NCBI GenBank assembly: GCA_023402275.1
Contig: JAEXCH010000006.1
Coordinates: forward strand, 1-64,000
DNA length: 64,000 bases
Reading direction: 5' to 3'
DNA from: Methanobacteriota archaeon
GTDB taxonomy: Archaea > Thermoplasmatota > Thermoplasmata > Methanomassiliicoccales > Methanomethylophilaceae
In this document: positions 7,938 through 16,561 of the stretch, piece after piece
Position numbering within the stretch: the stretch's first letter is position 1
How the letters are laid out: every line of letters starts with the position of its first letter
Program-made: the position numbers and the translations under genes
Notes under the pieces: generated by a model
What the model saw: only the letters and a program-made list of their open reading frames with translations
Told to the model about the DNA's origin: nothing
Database searches by the model: none

Positions 7938-8885
7938 ATGAAATGGCGTATAAGAACAGCAGCGATGTTCGTAGTTATGACCCTGATACTACTCGTAATA
8001 GGTTCATTCGTAGGATATCTGTTCAACAGTATGTGGCTTGGTTTGTTCATAATGCTGGGGATATCGATAGTCTTCAACCTCTATGCGTACTTCTTCTCAA
8101 AGAAAAGTGCTTTAAGAGCGAACAAGGCCCGCATCGTGACCGAAGCTGAAGAGCCCAGACTCTACGCCATTGTCAGGGGCGTCGCCGATAAAGCGGGAGT
8201 GCCGATGCCGGAGGTTGGGGTGTCCGAGATGTACATGCCCAACGCCTTCGCGACAGGAAGGAACCCAAAGGACGCGGCGGTCGTTGCAACGCGCGGTCTG
8301 TTGAATCTCCTTTCCGATTCTGAATTGGAGGGAGTGATAGCACATGAGATGGCACATGTAAAGAACAGGGACATACTGGTGATGTCCATAGCATCCACTA
8401 TGGCAGCCGTTCTGTCATATCTTTCAAGATATGCGATATGGATGGTCATGGCCAGCAATAACAACAGGAATGCCGCGACGTATGCCATAGCGATAGCATT
8501 GAGCATAACGGTCCCGATAGCAGCGATGCTCGTTCAGTTGGGAGTGTCCAGAAACCGCGAGTATCTTGCGGACGAGACCGGTGCAAGGTTCACCGGGAAT
8601 CCAAGAGCGCTCGCAAGTGCCCTGAGGACGATAGAGACCGGTGTCGGGTCCCCGAAGAACGATTACAACAACAATAGCTATGCTGATATGTGGATATCCA
8701 ATCCTGTCAGGAGCAAGAAGAGCTGGTTCTCAAAACTCTTCAGTACCCATCCGCCGATGGATGACAGGATAGCAAGGCTGAATGCCCTGGCTGATAAGAT
8801 GGACTCCTCTGGTGGCAGGATGCCGCCACAGCAGCAACAGGATCCGTTCAAGAAGACAAAGAGAAGATCATCGTCCGACGTATGA
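7938..8885 (+). CDS. htpX: HtpX-like M48 zinc metalloprotease, membrane-bound
   Basis: HtpX proteases degrade misfolded membrane proteins and act with their active site on the cytoplasmic side. The protein has 315 residues. Two hydrophobic segments (~9-27 and ~32-50) open the chain. The zinc site is HEMAH at 136-140, and the third ligand is the Glu in EYLADETGAR (~212). Two further hydrophobic stretches (~153-170 and ~180-200) follow the zinc motif, as in the family. The C-terminal end is Gln-rich and basic (PPQQQQD, KKTKRR). Its stop codon directly abuts the stop of the convergent HPS/RraA gene. Confidence 0.93.
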   Translation: MKWRIRTAAMFVVMTLILLVIGSFVGYLFNSMWLGLFIMLGISIVFNLYAYFFSKKSALRANKARIVTEAEEPRLYAIVRGVADKAGVPMPEVGVSEMYMPNAFATGRNPKDAAVVATRGLLNLLSDSELEGVIAHEMAHVKNRDILVMSIASTMAAVLSYLSRYAIWMVMASNNNRNAATYAIAIALSITVPIAAMLVQLGVSRNREYLADETGARFTGNPRALASALRTIETGVGSPKNDYNNNSYADMWISNPVRSKKSWFSKLFSTHPPMDDRIARLNALADKMDSSGGRMPPQQQQDPFKKTKRRSSSDV

Positions 8886-10178
8886 TCATTTTACGGGTTC
8901 CCACTTTGCAAGTTCGTTGACCTTGGAAAGTGTGGAACCTCTTTTTATCTCCTCTCTGGTGCGATTCTCCCTTTCGTTGACGTCCACGGTCCTGTTGGCG
9001 ACCTCGACGGCCACTTCTTTCGGTATGACCATCAATCCGCATTCGTCGCCTACGATCCAATCACCTGTGTGAACGATCTGACCGCCGATGTTGATTTCCA
9101 TCCCGATACCGCCGTAACCCTTAGGTTCGCCGGCACAGGGTACAACACTCCTTGCGAATGCCGGGAATCCTATCCTCTTGATATCGTCGATATCCCTGAT
9201 GGCACCATCGATCACGACCCCGTTGACACCCATTGTGATTGCCGAATGGGATGCGAGCTCCCCCCATACTGCTACAGGACAATTGCCCGCATCGATAACT
9301 ATCACATCTCCGGGCTTTGCTTTGTCTATCGCTTCCACGGGTTTTGCCCAGTCGCCGTTCGCTGTCTGCACGGTCAATGCCCTGCCTACCATCCTGACCC
9401 CTTCCTTTATGTATGGGTTAAGGCCCATTATGACGCCGCGTTTATGGAATGCGTCTGATATGTTGCATGTGGAAGCCTTTGAGAAGGCCTCGAATAACTC
9501 ATCCTCTCCGTATTTCTTTGAGAGTTCATGATCGACCTTGGCACCTGATAGTGCCGATACTATGTCGGCCGCGGACCCCTTGATATCTGCGGCCTTTATG
9601 ATCCCGCCGCCCACTATGACGATGGATGCCCCCGCCTCGACATATTTTGACGCTGTTTCGGTGGTTATCCCGCCTGCAACTGCAACAGGGATCGAAGTGT
9701 TCTTAACTATCTCTTTGAGGACATCTATCGGCTGACCTTCTCCTCTCATCTGGGAATCTATGCCCATGTGCAGGCAGATGTATGCGACACCGAGTTTCTC
9801 CACCTCTCCAGCACGTTTAACTCTGTCCGGAACGTTGATCATATCGACCATGACCTCGGCACCGTACTTCCTTCCCGAGGATACCGCTTCTGATATTGTG
9901 GAATCATCGGCAAGACCCAGTACCGTGACGATATCCGCGCCGGCCTTTGCCATCATCTCCACTTCCAATCCTCCGACGTCCATCGTCTTCGTATCGGCGA
10001 TGATCTTGTGTTGCGGGAATTCTCTCCTCAGTGTCCTGACGGCTTCGGCACCGTCGCTCTTGATCAAGGGTGTACCGACCTCTATCCAATCAGCACCTCC
10101 TTCGACCGCCTCGTGTGCTATCACAACCGCACGATTCAGCTGCATCAGGTCTAAAGCGACCTGCAGGATAGGTCTCAT
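8886..10178 (-). CDS. Fused hexulose-6-phosphate synthase / RraA-like protein
   Basis: Residues 1 to ~205 form a hexulose-6-phosphate synthase (KGPDC/OMPDC-type TIM barrel) with ALDLMQLNRA, GADWIEVGTPL and DTKTMDVGG. The enzyme interconverts ribulose 5-phosphate plus formaldehyde with hexulose 6-phosphate. In archaea lacking the oxidative pentose-phosphate pathway it serves ribose synthesis. Residues ~225-430 form an RraA-like domain (SDAFHKRGVI, VVIDAGNCPVAVWGELAS, GVVIDGAIRDIDD), a fold shared by RNase E regulators and by HMG/CHA aldolases. The same fusion is known in other archaea; the role of the second half is unsettled, and aldolase or lyase chemistry is as likely as RNA regulation. No phosphohexuloisomerase gene is nearby. 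Confidence 0.88.
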   Translation of the reverse strand: MRPILQVALDLMQLNRAVVIAHEAVEGGADWIEVGTPLIKSDGAEAVRTLRREFPQHKIIADTKTMDVGGLEVEMMAKAGADIVTVLGLADDSTISEAVSSGRKYGAEVMVDMINVPDRVKRAGEVEKLGVAYICLHMGIDSQMRGEGQPIDVLKEIVKNTSIPVAVAGGITTETASKYVEAGASIVIVGGGIIKAADIKGSAADIVSALSGAKVDHELSKKYGEDELFEAFSKASTCNISDAFHKRGVIMGLNPYIKEGVRMVGRALTVQTANGDWAKPVEAIDKAKPGDVIVIDAGNCPVAVWGELASHSAITMGVNGVVIDGAIRDIDDIKRIGFPAFARSVVPCAGEPKGYGGIGMEINIGGQIVHTGDWIVGDECGLMVIPKEVAVEVANRTVDVNERENRTREEIKRGSTLSKVNELAKWEPVK

Positions 10179-10369
10179 GACCGTTTATCGATTGGCGTTT
10201 ATTTACATTTAGTGGAAAGGATGCCACTCAGCTCGCCCGTCTATCATCAGACATCAGCTCGAAAATGTTCATCATCGTGGCATATCTCAATACGCAGGGA
10301 AGATAAAATGATTGTCTGTAAGCAAGTGCTAAATCCAATCAGGGAATATCATGGAAGGAAGGCGGTCGA
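10179..10369. other. Divergent intergenic region
   Basis: This 191-nt gap separates the minus-strand HPS/RraA gene from the plus-strand phosphatase-fold gene and must hold both promoters. AT-rich TTTATTTACATTTAG lies at ~10197-10211. No convincing small gene or RNA structure was seen. Confidence 0.4.
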
Positions 10370-10846
10370 ATGTTCGGGAAGAAGGAAAAGAAACTGCGTG
10401 TACTGTTCATAGATGAGAAGAACGATGTCACATCTCAGCTTGCGGAATATTTCGCCAAGGACCTCTTTGATAACCTGTACGAAGTGTACAGCGCAGGCCC
10501 TCAGCACGATTTCGTTGATTGCGAGATGATCTCAGTGATGTATCAAAAAGGAGAGGACATGAGGCGTCAGGTATCGAAGGACTTCAAGGACAGGGACCAC
10601 CTTAGGGACGATGAGGATTACGATGTTGTCGTATTCCTAAGACAGAATGTGTTCGATGAATGGGCAAAGAGAACACCTTGGCAGGGAAAGCAGATGATCT
10701 GCGATCTTGGGTCAACACAGGATTTCGATGCTACGGACGATCTTGAATTGGCACAATGCTATTCCCAACTCATTGACAAGGTGAAGGCATGGGTCAAGGA
10801 TAACATGTCAGATCCCGAGAAGCTGAGATCGATGATAAGCGCATGA
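10370..10846 (+). CDS. Low-molecular-weight phosphatase/ArsC-fold protein lacking the catalytic cysteine
   Basis: The 158-residue protein follows the layout of low-molecular-weight tyrosine phosphatases and arsenate reductases: an initial beta strand and P-loop (VLFIDEKNDVTSQLAEY), YSAGP, then an acidic central stretch and a C-terminal helix (LIDKVKAWVKD). The P-loop is altered. The family signature CxxNxxRS here reads DEKNDVTS (15-22), so Cys becomes Asp15 and Arg becomes Thr21, while Asn18 and Ser22 stay. It should therefore not form a phosphocysteine intermediate. Binding or regulatory function is inferred. It overlaps tsr3 by 4 nt (ATGA), so the two are translated together. The fold assignment is by eye and needs a profile search. 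Confidence 0.6.
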   Translation: MFGKKEKKLRVLFIDEKNDVTSQLAEYFAKDLFDNLYEVYSAGPQHDFVDCEMISVMYQKGEDMRRQVSKDFKDRDHLRDDEDYDVVVFLRQNVFDEWAKRTPWQGKQMICDLGSTQDFDATDDLELAQCYSQLIDKVKAWVKDNMSDPEKLRSMISA

Positions 10847-11361
10847 TACCTGTGATAATACACGACAAATGTCAATGCGACCCTAAGAAGTGCACCGCAA
10901 AGAGGATGCTCAAATTCGGTCTTGGTAAAGAAGCTAAGACGATAGCATCTATCCCTCCAGGCTCCGTTGTGCTTTCCCCATTCTCAAAAACCGCACTCTC
11001 TCCCGCTGATATCAAACATGCGAAGAAAGGTCTGGTCGTAATGGATCTGACATGGACGAACATCGATGAATTCCCCAAAGTAAGGAAAGCTGAGGAAAGG
11101 GCATTACCATATCTTCTTGCCGCCAACCCTGTCAATTGGGGAAGGCCCATGGAACTCAACAGTGCCGAGGCCGTAATGGCATCCCTCATAATATTGGGTG
11201 AGAGAGAACAGGCCGAGGAATTCTTAGGGAGGTTCAACTGGGCACCGGAATTCATACGTCTGAACGGGGATCTGTTGGAGGATTATTCTAAAGCAAGGGA
11301 TAGCAGAGAGGTGATCGAGATACAGAACGATTATCTTGAGCAGATACTCAATAAGGAGTAA
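10843..11361 (+). CDS. tsr3: Tsr3, small-subunit rRNA aminocarboxypropyltransferase
   Basis: Tsr3 transfers the aminocarboxypropyl group of SAM to a modified uridine in the small-subunit rRNA decoding region and is a SPOUT-like enzyme. It has 172 residues, normal for archaeal members. Recognisable segments are CDPKKCTAKRM near the N-terminus, LSPADI, VVMDLTW, RALPYLLAANPVNWGRP and the LNSAEAVMASL helix. It overlaps the preceding phosphatase-fold gene by 4 nt. A small wHTH gene and mcm follow. Confidence 0.9.
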   Translation: MIPVIIHDKCQCDPKKCTAKRMLKFGLGKEAKTIASIPPGSVVLSPFSKTALSPADIKHAKKGLVVMDLTWTNIDEFPKVRKAEERALPYLLAANPVNWGRPMELNSAEAVMASLIILGEREQAEEFLGRFNWAPEFIRLNGDLLEDYSKARDSREVIEIQNDYLEQILNKE

Positions 11362-11422
11362 CTCGAAACCCCTTCATTTACAGTGAAATTATTTATCACA
11401 CTCGAGAATATAGAAGGATGCA

Positions 11423-11662
11423 ATGGTCGACGACGTCGTAGTGCTTATTTGGAATGTCCTCGGAGAGGACCGTTTGACCACCAGAGAAGCAAGCGACAGA
11501 CTGGACCACCTGTTCAACTATCGATGTCCAGACGATATCGCCAAGACCCTTTCCAAACTGAGGAAGGCGGGTCTGATCAAAGGCGAGATAAGTATGGAGG
11601 CCGGAGGATGGATATGGTGGGCAGACGAGGAATGCCGTTGCAAAAGGTCTGAGGGGAAGTAA
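11423..11662 (+). CDS. Small winged-helix-like protein preceding mcm
   Basis: A 79-residue protein that I do not recognise as a named family. It reads as a winged helix: a first helix (VVVLIWNVLGEDR), a helix-turn-helix (TTREASDRLD... PDDIAKTLSKLRKAGLIK) and a wing ending in the Trp-rich GGWIWWADEEC. The short basic tail contains CRCK. It starts at the ATG at 11423 behind GAAGG and ends 2 nt before mcm, so translation is probably coupled. A role in replication or in control of the mcm transcript is an inference from position only. Confidence 0.7.
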   Translation: MVDDVVVLIWNVLGEDRLTTREASDRLDHLFNYRCPDDIAKTLSKLRKAGLIKGEISMEAGGWIWWADEECRCKRSEGK

Positions 11663-11664
11663 TA

Positions 11665-13776
11665 ATGGTCGTTAATTTTCAGGATAGTGAGGTACAGGCA
11701 GGATGGGAGGACATTCTGGGGAAGGACAAATATCGTCTTATGTTCGCCGACGTTGCCGCCAGCTATCCTGAGAAGAGGAGCATCTACGTCTCGTATGATG
11801 ACATCGATGCATACAATACGGATCTTGCGATGTACTTCCTAGACCATCCCGACAAATGTCTGGCAAAGGGGAAGGAGGTAGTCAAAGCATCCCTTCCCCC
11901 GACGTGGGATAACAAGGATGCCGTGAACCTCAGGATAACCAATCTTCCAAGGGACGCAAAGGTCGAAATAAGACAGCTCAGGGCCAAGCATCTGGGTAAA
12001 TTGGTCGCTGTCGAAGGTCTTGTGAGGAAGGCCACAACGGTAAGGCCCAGGATGACATATGCGATGTTCACATGTGCAAGATGCGGCGCAGAGATGTGGG
12101 AGGAGCAGAGAGGCATACTCATGAGAGAGCCGCTGATGTGCTCCAACCCTGACGGAAGCTGCAACAAACAGGCAACACATTTTGAATTGGACCCGAAGAT
12201 GTCCGTTTATGTCGATACTCAGAAGATCGAGATCCAGGAAAGTCCCGAAGGCCTAAGGGGAGGAGCCCAGCCTGAAAGGATGACCGGATTCGTCGAGGAC
12301 GATATCGCAGGTGTCATAACCGCAGGTAACAGGATAACGATAAACGGGATAATCCGTTCCGCCGAGAAACCCGACAGGGACAAATCAACAGTATTCGACA
12401 TATTCATGGATGTCATCTCTATCGAATTCGAAGAGCATGAGTACGATGAGATACAGATAACCGAGGAGGACGAACTGCAGATACTGGAGATGTCGCAGGA
12501 TCCGATGCTATTCGATAACATCATCGCTTCGATATCACCGACCATCCATGGTATGAACGAGGTAAAGAGTGCGATCGCCCTGCAGCTGTTCGGCGGATGC
12601 AACAAGGAGATGGATGACGGTACCACGATCAGAGGTGACATGCATGTTCTGTTGGTCGGAGATCCTGGAGTCGCTAAATCCCAGATCCTCAGATATATGA
12701 GTGCACTTGCCCCTCGAGGGATATATGCTTCAGGTAAATCCGCATCTGCGGCCGGATTGACGGCAGCAGCGGTTAAGGATGAGTTCGGCGACGGAAGATG
12801 GACGTTGGAGGCAGGTGCGTTGGTGCTTGCCGATAAGGGATTGGCATGTATCGATGAGTTGGACAAGATGACGTCCCAGGACAGATCGTCCCTTCACGAA
12901 GCGATGGAATCCCAGAGGATATCCGTCGCGAAGGCAGGGATAACCGCCACCCTGCAGTGCAGATGTTCGATGCTGGCAGCGGCAAATCCTAAATTCGGAA
13001 GATTCGAGATGGACGGTTCAACGATAACCAATCAGATCGATCTTCCTCCTGCGCTAATGTCCCGTTTCGACATGATCTTCGTTCTAACCGACAAGCCTGA
13101 TGCTAACAGGGACCGCAACCTGACGGCACACATCCTGAATGTTCACAGGAGGGGAGAGGTCAGACAGCTCGGGGAGGAAGCACCGTTGGTCGTCGGTGTC
13201 GATATCAAAAGGATAAGGAACGAGACCGCCAATGTCAGACCGGTCTATGAACAGGATATACTCAGGAAGTATGTTGCATATTCCAAACGCATGACCCCTG
13301 TGATGTCGGATGAGGCAATAGATATCATACAGGACAAATACCTTGAGATAAGGGCCATGGGCGCTGGGGATAACGCATCCGTCCCAATAACAGCAAGACA
13401 ACTGGAGGCCTTCGTAAGATTGTCCGAGGCATCTGCAAGGATGAGGCTCAGTCAGGTCGTGACACTGGAGGATGCCACAAGGTCGGTAAATCTCATCGAG
13501 TACTATCTCGGAAAGATCCTGGCACCGGACGGCGGTCAATGGGATATCGATAACATATCATCCAATTTCACAAAGAAGGACCGCGATAAACTCGGTATTG
13601 TCCTCAACATCATAAGGAACTTCGGCTCTCCTGCGGATGGAATATCCGAGGAAGAGATAATATCCCACGCGCTGAACGAGGGATTCTCCGAGGAAGAGAC
13701 AAGAAGGCAGATAAAGATCATGAAGGGCAGTGGAACATTATATTGCCCAAGAGATGGATTCTATAAGGAGGCTTAA
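11665..13776 (+). CDS. mcm: Replicative DNA helicase MCM
   Basis: MCM is the hexameric 3'-5' helicase of the archaeal replication fork. It has 703 residues. An N-terminal OB-fold region carries a zinc site (CARCG at ~137 and a later CSNPDGSC). The AAA+ core shows Walker A GDPGVAKS at ~332-339, Walker B CIDELDKM at ~396, sensor 1 in AAANPKFG, and the arginine finger in LMSRFDMIF. A C-terminal winged helix ends the protein. There is no sign of an intein. It sits in a tight plus-strand run with tsr3, the small wHTH gene, DUF424 and nmd3. Confidence 0.98.
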   Translation: MVVNFQDSEVQAGWEDILGKDKYRLMFADVAASYPEKRSIYVSYDDIDAYNTDLAMYFLDHPDKCLAKGKEVVKASLPPTWDNKDAVNLRITNLPRDAKVEIRQLRAKHLGKLVAVEGLVRKATTVRPRMTYAMFTCARCGAEMWEEQRGILMREPLMCSNPDGSCNKQATHFELDPKMSVYVDTQKIEIQESPEGLRGGAQPERMTGFVEDDIAGVITAGNRITINGIIRSAEKPDRDKSTVFDIFMDVISIEFEEHEYDEIQITEEDELQILEMSQDPMLFDNIIASISPTIHGMNEVKSAIALQLFGGCNKEMDDGTTIRGDMHVLLVGDPGVAKSQILRYMSALAPRGIYASGKSASAAGLTAAAVKDEFGDGRWTLEAGALVLADKGLACIDELDKMTSQDRSSLHEAMESQRISVAKAGITATLQCRCSMLAAANPKFGRFEMDGSTITNQIDLPPALMSRFDMIFVLTDKPDANRDRNLTAHILNVHRRGEVRQLGEEAPLVVGVDIKRIRNETANVRPVYEQDILRKYVAYSKRMTPVMSDEAIDIIQDKYLEIRAMGAGDNASVPITARQLEAFVRLSEASARMRLSQVVTLEDATRSVNLIEYYLGKILAPDGGQWDIDNISSNFTKKDRDKLGIVLNIIRNFGSPADGISEEEIISHALNEGFSEEETRRQIKIMKGSGTLYCPRDGFYKEA

Positions 13777-14070
13777 ATGATACGCTGCAAGATCCACGTA
13801 CACGAGAACGAGAGGATATTGGCCGCCTGCGATGAGGAGATACTTGGTATGACGTTCAGAGGGGACGGCATCAAGATCAAGGTATCCGAGACATTCTACG
13901 GAGGGGAGGCCATAACCGAGGACACATTCATAGAGAGGACCAAATCCGTAACAATAATGAATCTGGTCGGGAACAGGGTCGTTGAAAAGGCGATAGAGGA
14001 AGGTCTGGTCTCCAAGGATAACATAATGATCATCGGGGATGTGAAACATGCCCAAGTGGTGATAATGTGA
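13777..14070 (+). CDS. DUF424-family protein
   Basis: A 97-residue archaeal protein of the DUF424 family, a conserved group with no established function. It begins MIRCKIHVHENERILAACDEEILG and carries the family's FRGDGIKIKVSE and NLVGNRVVEKAIEEG segments. It starts on the base after the mcm stop and overlaps nmd3 by 4 nt. Its neighbours suggest a role linked to ribosome assembly or translation, but this is inference. Confidence 0.85.
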   Translation: MIRCKIHVHENERILAACDEEILGMTFRGDGIKIKVSETFYGGEAITEDTFIERTKSVTIMNLVGNRVVEKAIEEGLVSKDNIMIIGDVKHAQVVIM

Positions 14071-15095
14071 GTTTCTGTGTCAAATGCGGCAAGGACATCG
14101 ATAAAGGGATCGACGGCCTATGCATAGACTGTTTCCTTGACGGAAGGAAACTGACGACTCTGCCGCATCATGTCGATCTTCAGGTATGTGCGAACTGCGG
14201 TGATGTCAGATTGGGCGACAGATGGGTCACGAAGGATCACCAAGAGGCGATAGAGGATGCTGCTGTTGATGCTTTGATGGCGATCAAAGAGGCGAAGATC
14301 GTAGATCTCGAGGTCTCATCGTCCGAGCAGGAACCAAGTACACACGTCGTTGTGATAGATTCCACCCTTGACATAGACGGCAACCTAGCGAATGATGCTG
14401 CAGCAACGATTGTCAGACTGAAGAACACAGTATGCAAAAGATGTTCCAGACAACTCGGTAATTACTATGAGGCCATAGTTCAGATCAGGACAGGATCGAA
14501 AGAACTCTCGAACGAACTCAAGAGGGAGACATTGAACAGGGTCGAGAACCTGGTGGATGCACAGTCAAGGAACAACAGGCAGCTCTTCATAACAAAGGCA
14601 GAGGAGGTACAGGGCGGGTTGGACGTCTATCTGTCCTCGATATCTCTGGGAAAAGCTGTGGCAAAGGACCTGTCCGATACGTACTGTGCAGAGACCAAGG
14701 AGGCCGCCAAACTCGTCGGACAGACTGATGACGGACAGGACATGTATCGGCTCACCTATCTTGTAAGACTCCCCGATTTCCACCTTGGAGATGTAGTTCA
14801 GTTCGAGAATCGCTATTACAAGCTGTCAAGGGTCTCCAACAACGGAGCTAAGATCATCGATCTGAACAATTTCAGGGAGAGGTCCGTAAAAAGATCCGAC
14901 ATGCCTGATATTAAGGTCCATGAGAGGCACGGCGAACTCAGGGATGCTACGGTCGTAAGCATCGGAGAAGGGGAGATACAGGTACTTAATCCATCCAACT
15001 ATTCGACGATAGACCTGAGGGTCCCTGAGGATTCGGAGATCGGGGATACCGTAAAAGTGACCGATATCGATGATGTGATGTACTTCGTACCTTGA
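14067..15095 (+). CDS. NMD3-family ribosome biogenesis protein
   Basis: This is the archaeal homologue of eukaryotic NMD3, the 60S export adaptor. In archaea it probably acts in large-subunit maturation. The 342-residue chain starts with zinc-binding cysteines (FCVKCGKD, LCIDC, CANCG) and a later CKRCSRQLG. A beta-rich C-terminal part follows. The start is GTG at 14067, overlapping the DUF424 stop as GTGA. That frame begins MSFCVKCG and leaves no room for an earlier start. It is the last gene of the mcm-DUF424-nmd3 run; fumarase follows after 36 nt. Confidence 0.9.
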   Translation: MSFCVKCGKDIDKGIDGLCIDCFLDGRKLTTLPHHVDLQVCANCGDVRLGDRWVTKDHQEAIEDAAVDALMAIKEAKIVDLEVSSSEQEPSTHVVVIDSTLDIDGNLANDAAATIVRLKNTVCKRCSRQLGNYYEAIVQIRTGSKELSNELKRETLNRVENLVDAQSRNNRQLFITKAEEVQGGLDVYLSSISLGKAVAKDLSDTYCAETKEAAKLVGQTDDGQDMYRLTYLVRLPDFHLGDVVQFENRYYKLSRVSNNGAKIIDLNNFRERSVKRSDMPDIKVHERHGELRDATVVSIGEGEIQVLNPSNYSTIDLRVPEDSEIGDTVKVTDIDDVMYFVP

Positions 15096-15131
15096 GTGCA
15101 TATTTTAATCAACGATAGCGATAGAGGTAGC

Positions 15132-16001
15132 ATGATAAAGCTGCCGGAACCCGTCGATCAGATAGTGGTCAACCTTCTGAAACTGGCGAACACGAAGTTA
15201 CCGTCCGATATAGGTTGGGCGCTGGAGGCCGCCGCATTATGGGAAACGGATCCCCGAGCACAGATACAACTTGGAGCTATAATGGACAATGTGAAGAAGG
15301 CGGAATCCCTGGGAAGGCCGATGTGTCAGGACACAGGGATACCTATATTCTATGTCAAAGGCAAGTTCGATCATACAATAAGGGAAGGGATAGAGGAAGG
15401 TCTAAGGAGAGCCACGGAGGAGGTCCCGCTCAGGCCCAACACCGTCGATCCCTTGACAAGGGAGAACCCAGGTAACAACCTCGGAAAGGGGATGCCCACC
15501 ATACATTACATACCGACGGACGATGACTTCACCGAGATAACCGTTCTGATAAAAGGTGCGGGATCGGAGAACATGACCCAGCTGGGTATGTTGAATCCCT
15601 CGGATGGGATGGACGGGATAAAGAGATTCATAGTCAATTCAGTTCTGGATGCGGGAGGAAGACCATGCCCTCCCGGAATAGTCGGGATAGGGATAGGCGG
15701 TACGGCCGACGAATGTGTTGCGATGGCAAAGGAAGCACTCGTCTCCCCTCTGGATTCGGAGAACCCCGATCCAACGCTCAAGGAGCTTGAGGAAGATATA
15801 TTCGTGAAACTTAACAGCAGCGGCCTCGGCCCTATGGGATTGGGAGGAGCCACGACCGTTCTTGGCGTGAAGGCAAGATCCGCATATTGTCACACCGCAA
15901 GTCTGCCTGTCGCGGTAAACATAGGGTGTTGGGCGACAAGAAGGGCATCCGCGCGCATGACCGACAATGATGTCGAATATTCTCAGGGGGCGGACCTTTG
16001 A
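15132..16001 (+). CDS. Fumarate hydratase class I, alpha subunit
   Basis: This is the iron-sulfur subunit of the two-subunit, class I fumarase, which interconverts fumarate and malate, or of the related L-tartrate dehydratase. It has 289 residues from the ATG at 15132. Three cysteine positions typical of the [4Fe-4S] site are present: MCQDTGIP, the Cys in IGGTADEC, and AYCHTASLPV. An AT-rich stretch (CATATTTTAATC) ~20-30 nt upstream suggests its own promoter. The beta subunit overlaps by 4 nt. In methanogens this pair usually serves the partial TCA pathway; fumarase is the likelier of the two activities. Confidence 0.9.
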   Translation: MIKLPEPVDQIVVNLLKLANTKLPSDIGWALEAAALWETDPRAQIQLGAIMDNVKKAESLGRPMCQDTGIPIFYVKGKFDHTIREGIEEGLRRATEEVPLRPNTVDPLTRENPGNNLGKGMPTIHYIPTDDDFTEITVLIKGAGSENMTQLGMLNPSDGMDGIKRFIVNSVLDAGGRPCPPGIVGIGIGGTADECVAMAKEALVSPLDSENPDPTLKELEEDIFVKLNSSGLGPMGLGGATTVLGVKARSAYCHTASLPVAVNIGCWATRRASARMTDNDVEYSQGADL

Positions 16002-16561
16002 AGGAACTGATCGCACCGTTGAGCGAATCGACAGTTCGCAACCTGAAACTCGGGGATATCGTGTACATCTCCGGACCTATGATAACCGGACGTGATGAGA
16101 TGCATATGCGCGCTATGGAATATTCCGAATTGGGAAAGGGTGTCCCTAAGGATATCAACAATTCCGTTCTTTTTCACTGCGGCCCCATAGTCGTGGATAC
16201 ATTTGACGGATGGAAGATAATAGCAGCAGGCCCTACAACAAGTGCCAGGATGAATTCGTTGGAACCGGACATGATAAGAAAGTTCCGAATAAGGGCTATA
16301 ATCGGCAAGGGAGGCATGTCCGAAGAGGTCGGTAAGGCCATGGCAGAGGTTGGTTGCGTATACCTTGCGGCAGTAGGGGGCGCGGCGGTGTCAACGGCAG
16401 AGACCCTGAAGGTGACAGGCGTTGAATGGACGGACCTTGGGATGGCAGAGGCCATGTGGAAGATGGATGCCGAGAGATTGGGACCGCTCATTGTCGCAAT
16501 GGATTCCAACGGCGGCAGTCTTTACGATCAGGTAAAATGGTCCCTTGTCAGGGATATCTGA
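15998..16561 (+). CDS. Fumarate hydratase class I, beta subunit
   Basis: The beta subunit of the class I fumarase/tartrate dehydratase has 187 residues. It has the typical N-terminus (MKELIAPLSESTVRNLKLGD), the VYISGPMITGRDEMHMRA segment, and the C-terminal GVEWTDLGMAEAMWKM. The start is TTG at 15998, overlapping the alpha stop (TTGA), so the subunits are translationally coupled. Its last 14 nt overlap the convergent surface-protein gene. Confidence 0.9.
   Translation: MKELIAPLSESTVRNLKLGDIVYISGPMITGRDEMHMRAMEYSELGKGVPKDINNSVLFHCGPIVVDTFDGWKIIAAGPTTSARMNSLEPDMIRKFRIRAIIGKGGMSEEVGKAMAEVGCVYLAAVGGAAVSTAETLKVTGVEWTDLGMAEAMWKMDAERLGPLIVAMDSNGGSLYDQVKWSLVRDI

Noticed and set aside
10212..10412. 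A 66-codon frame before the phosphatase-fold gene
   Set aside because: It overlaps the real gene in another frame and lacks a promoter-distance start or recognisable domain.
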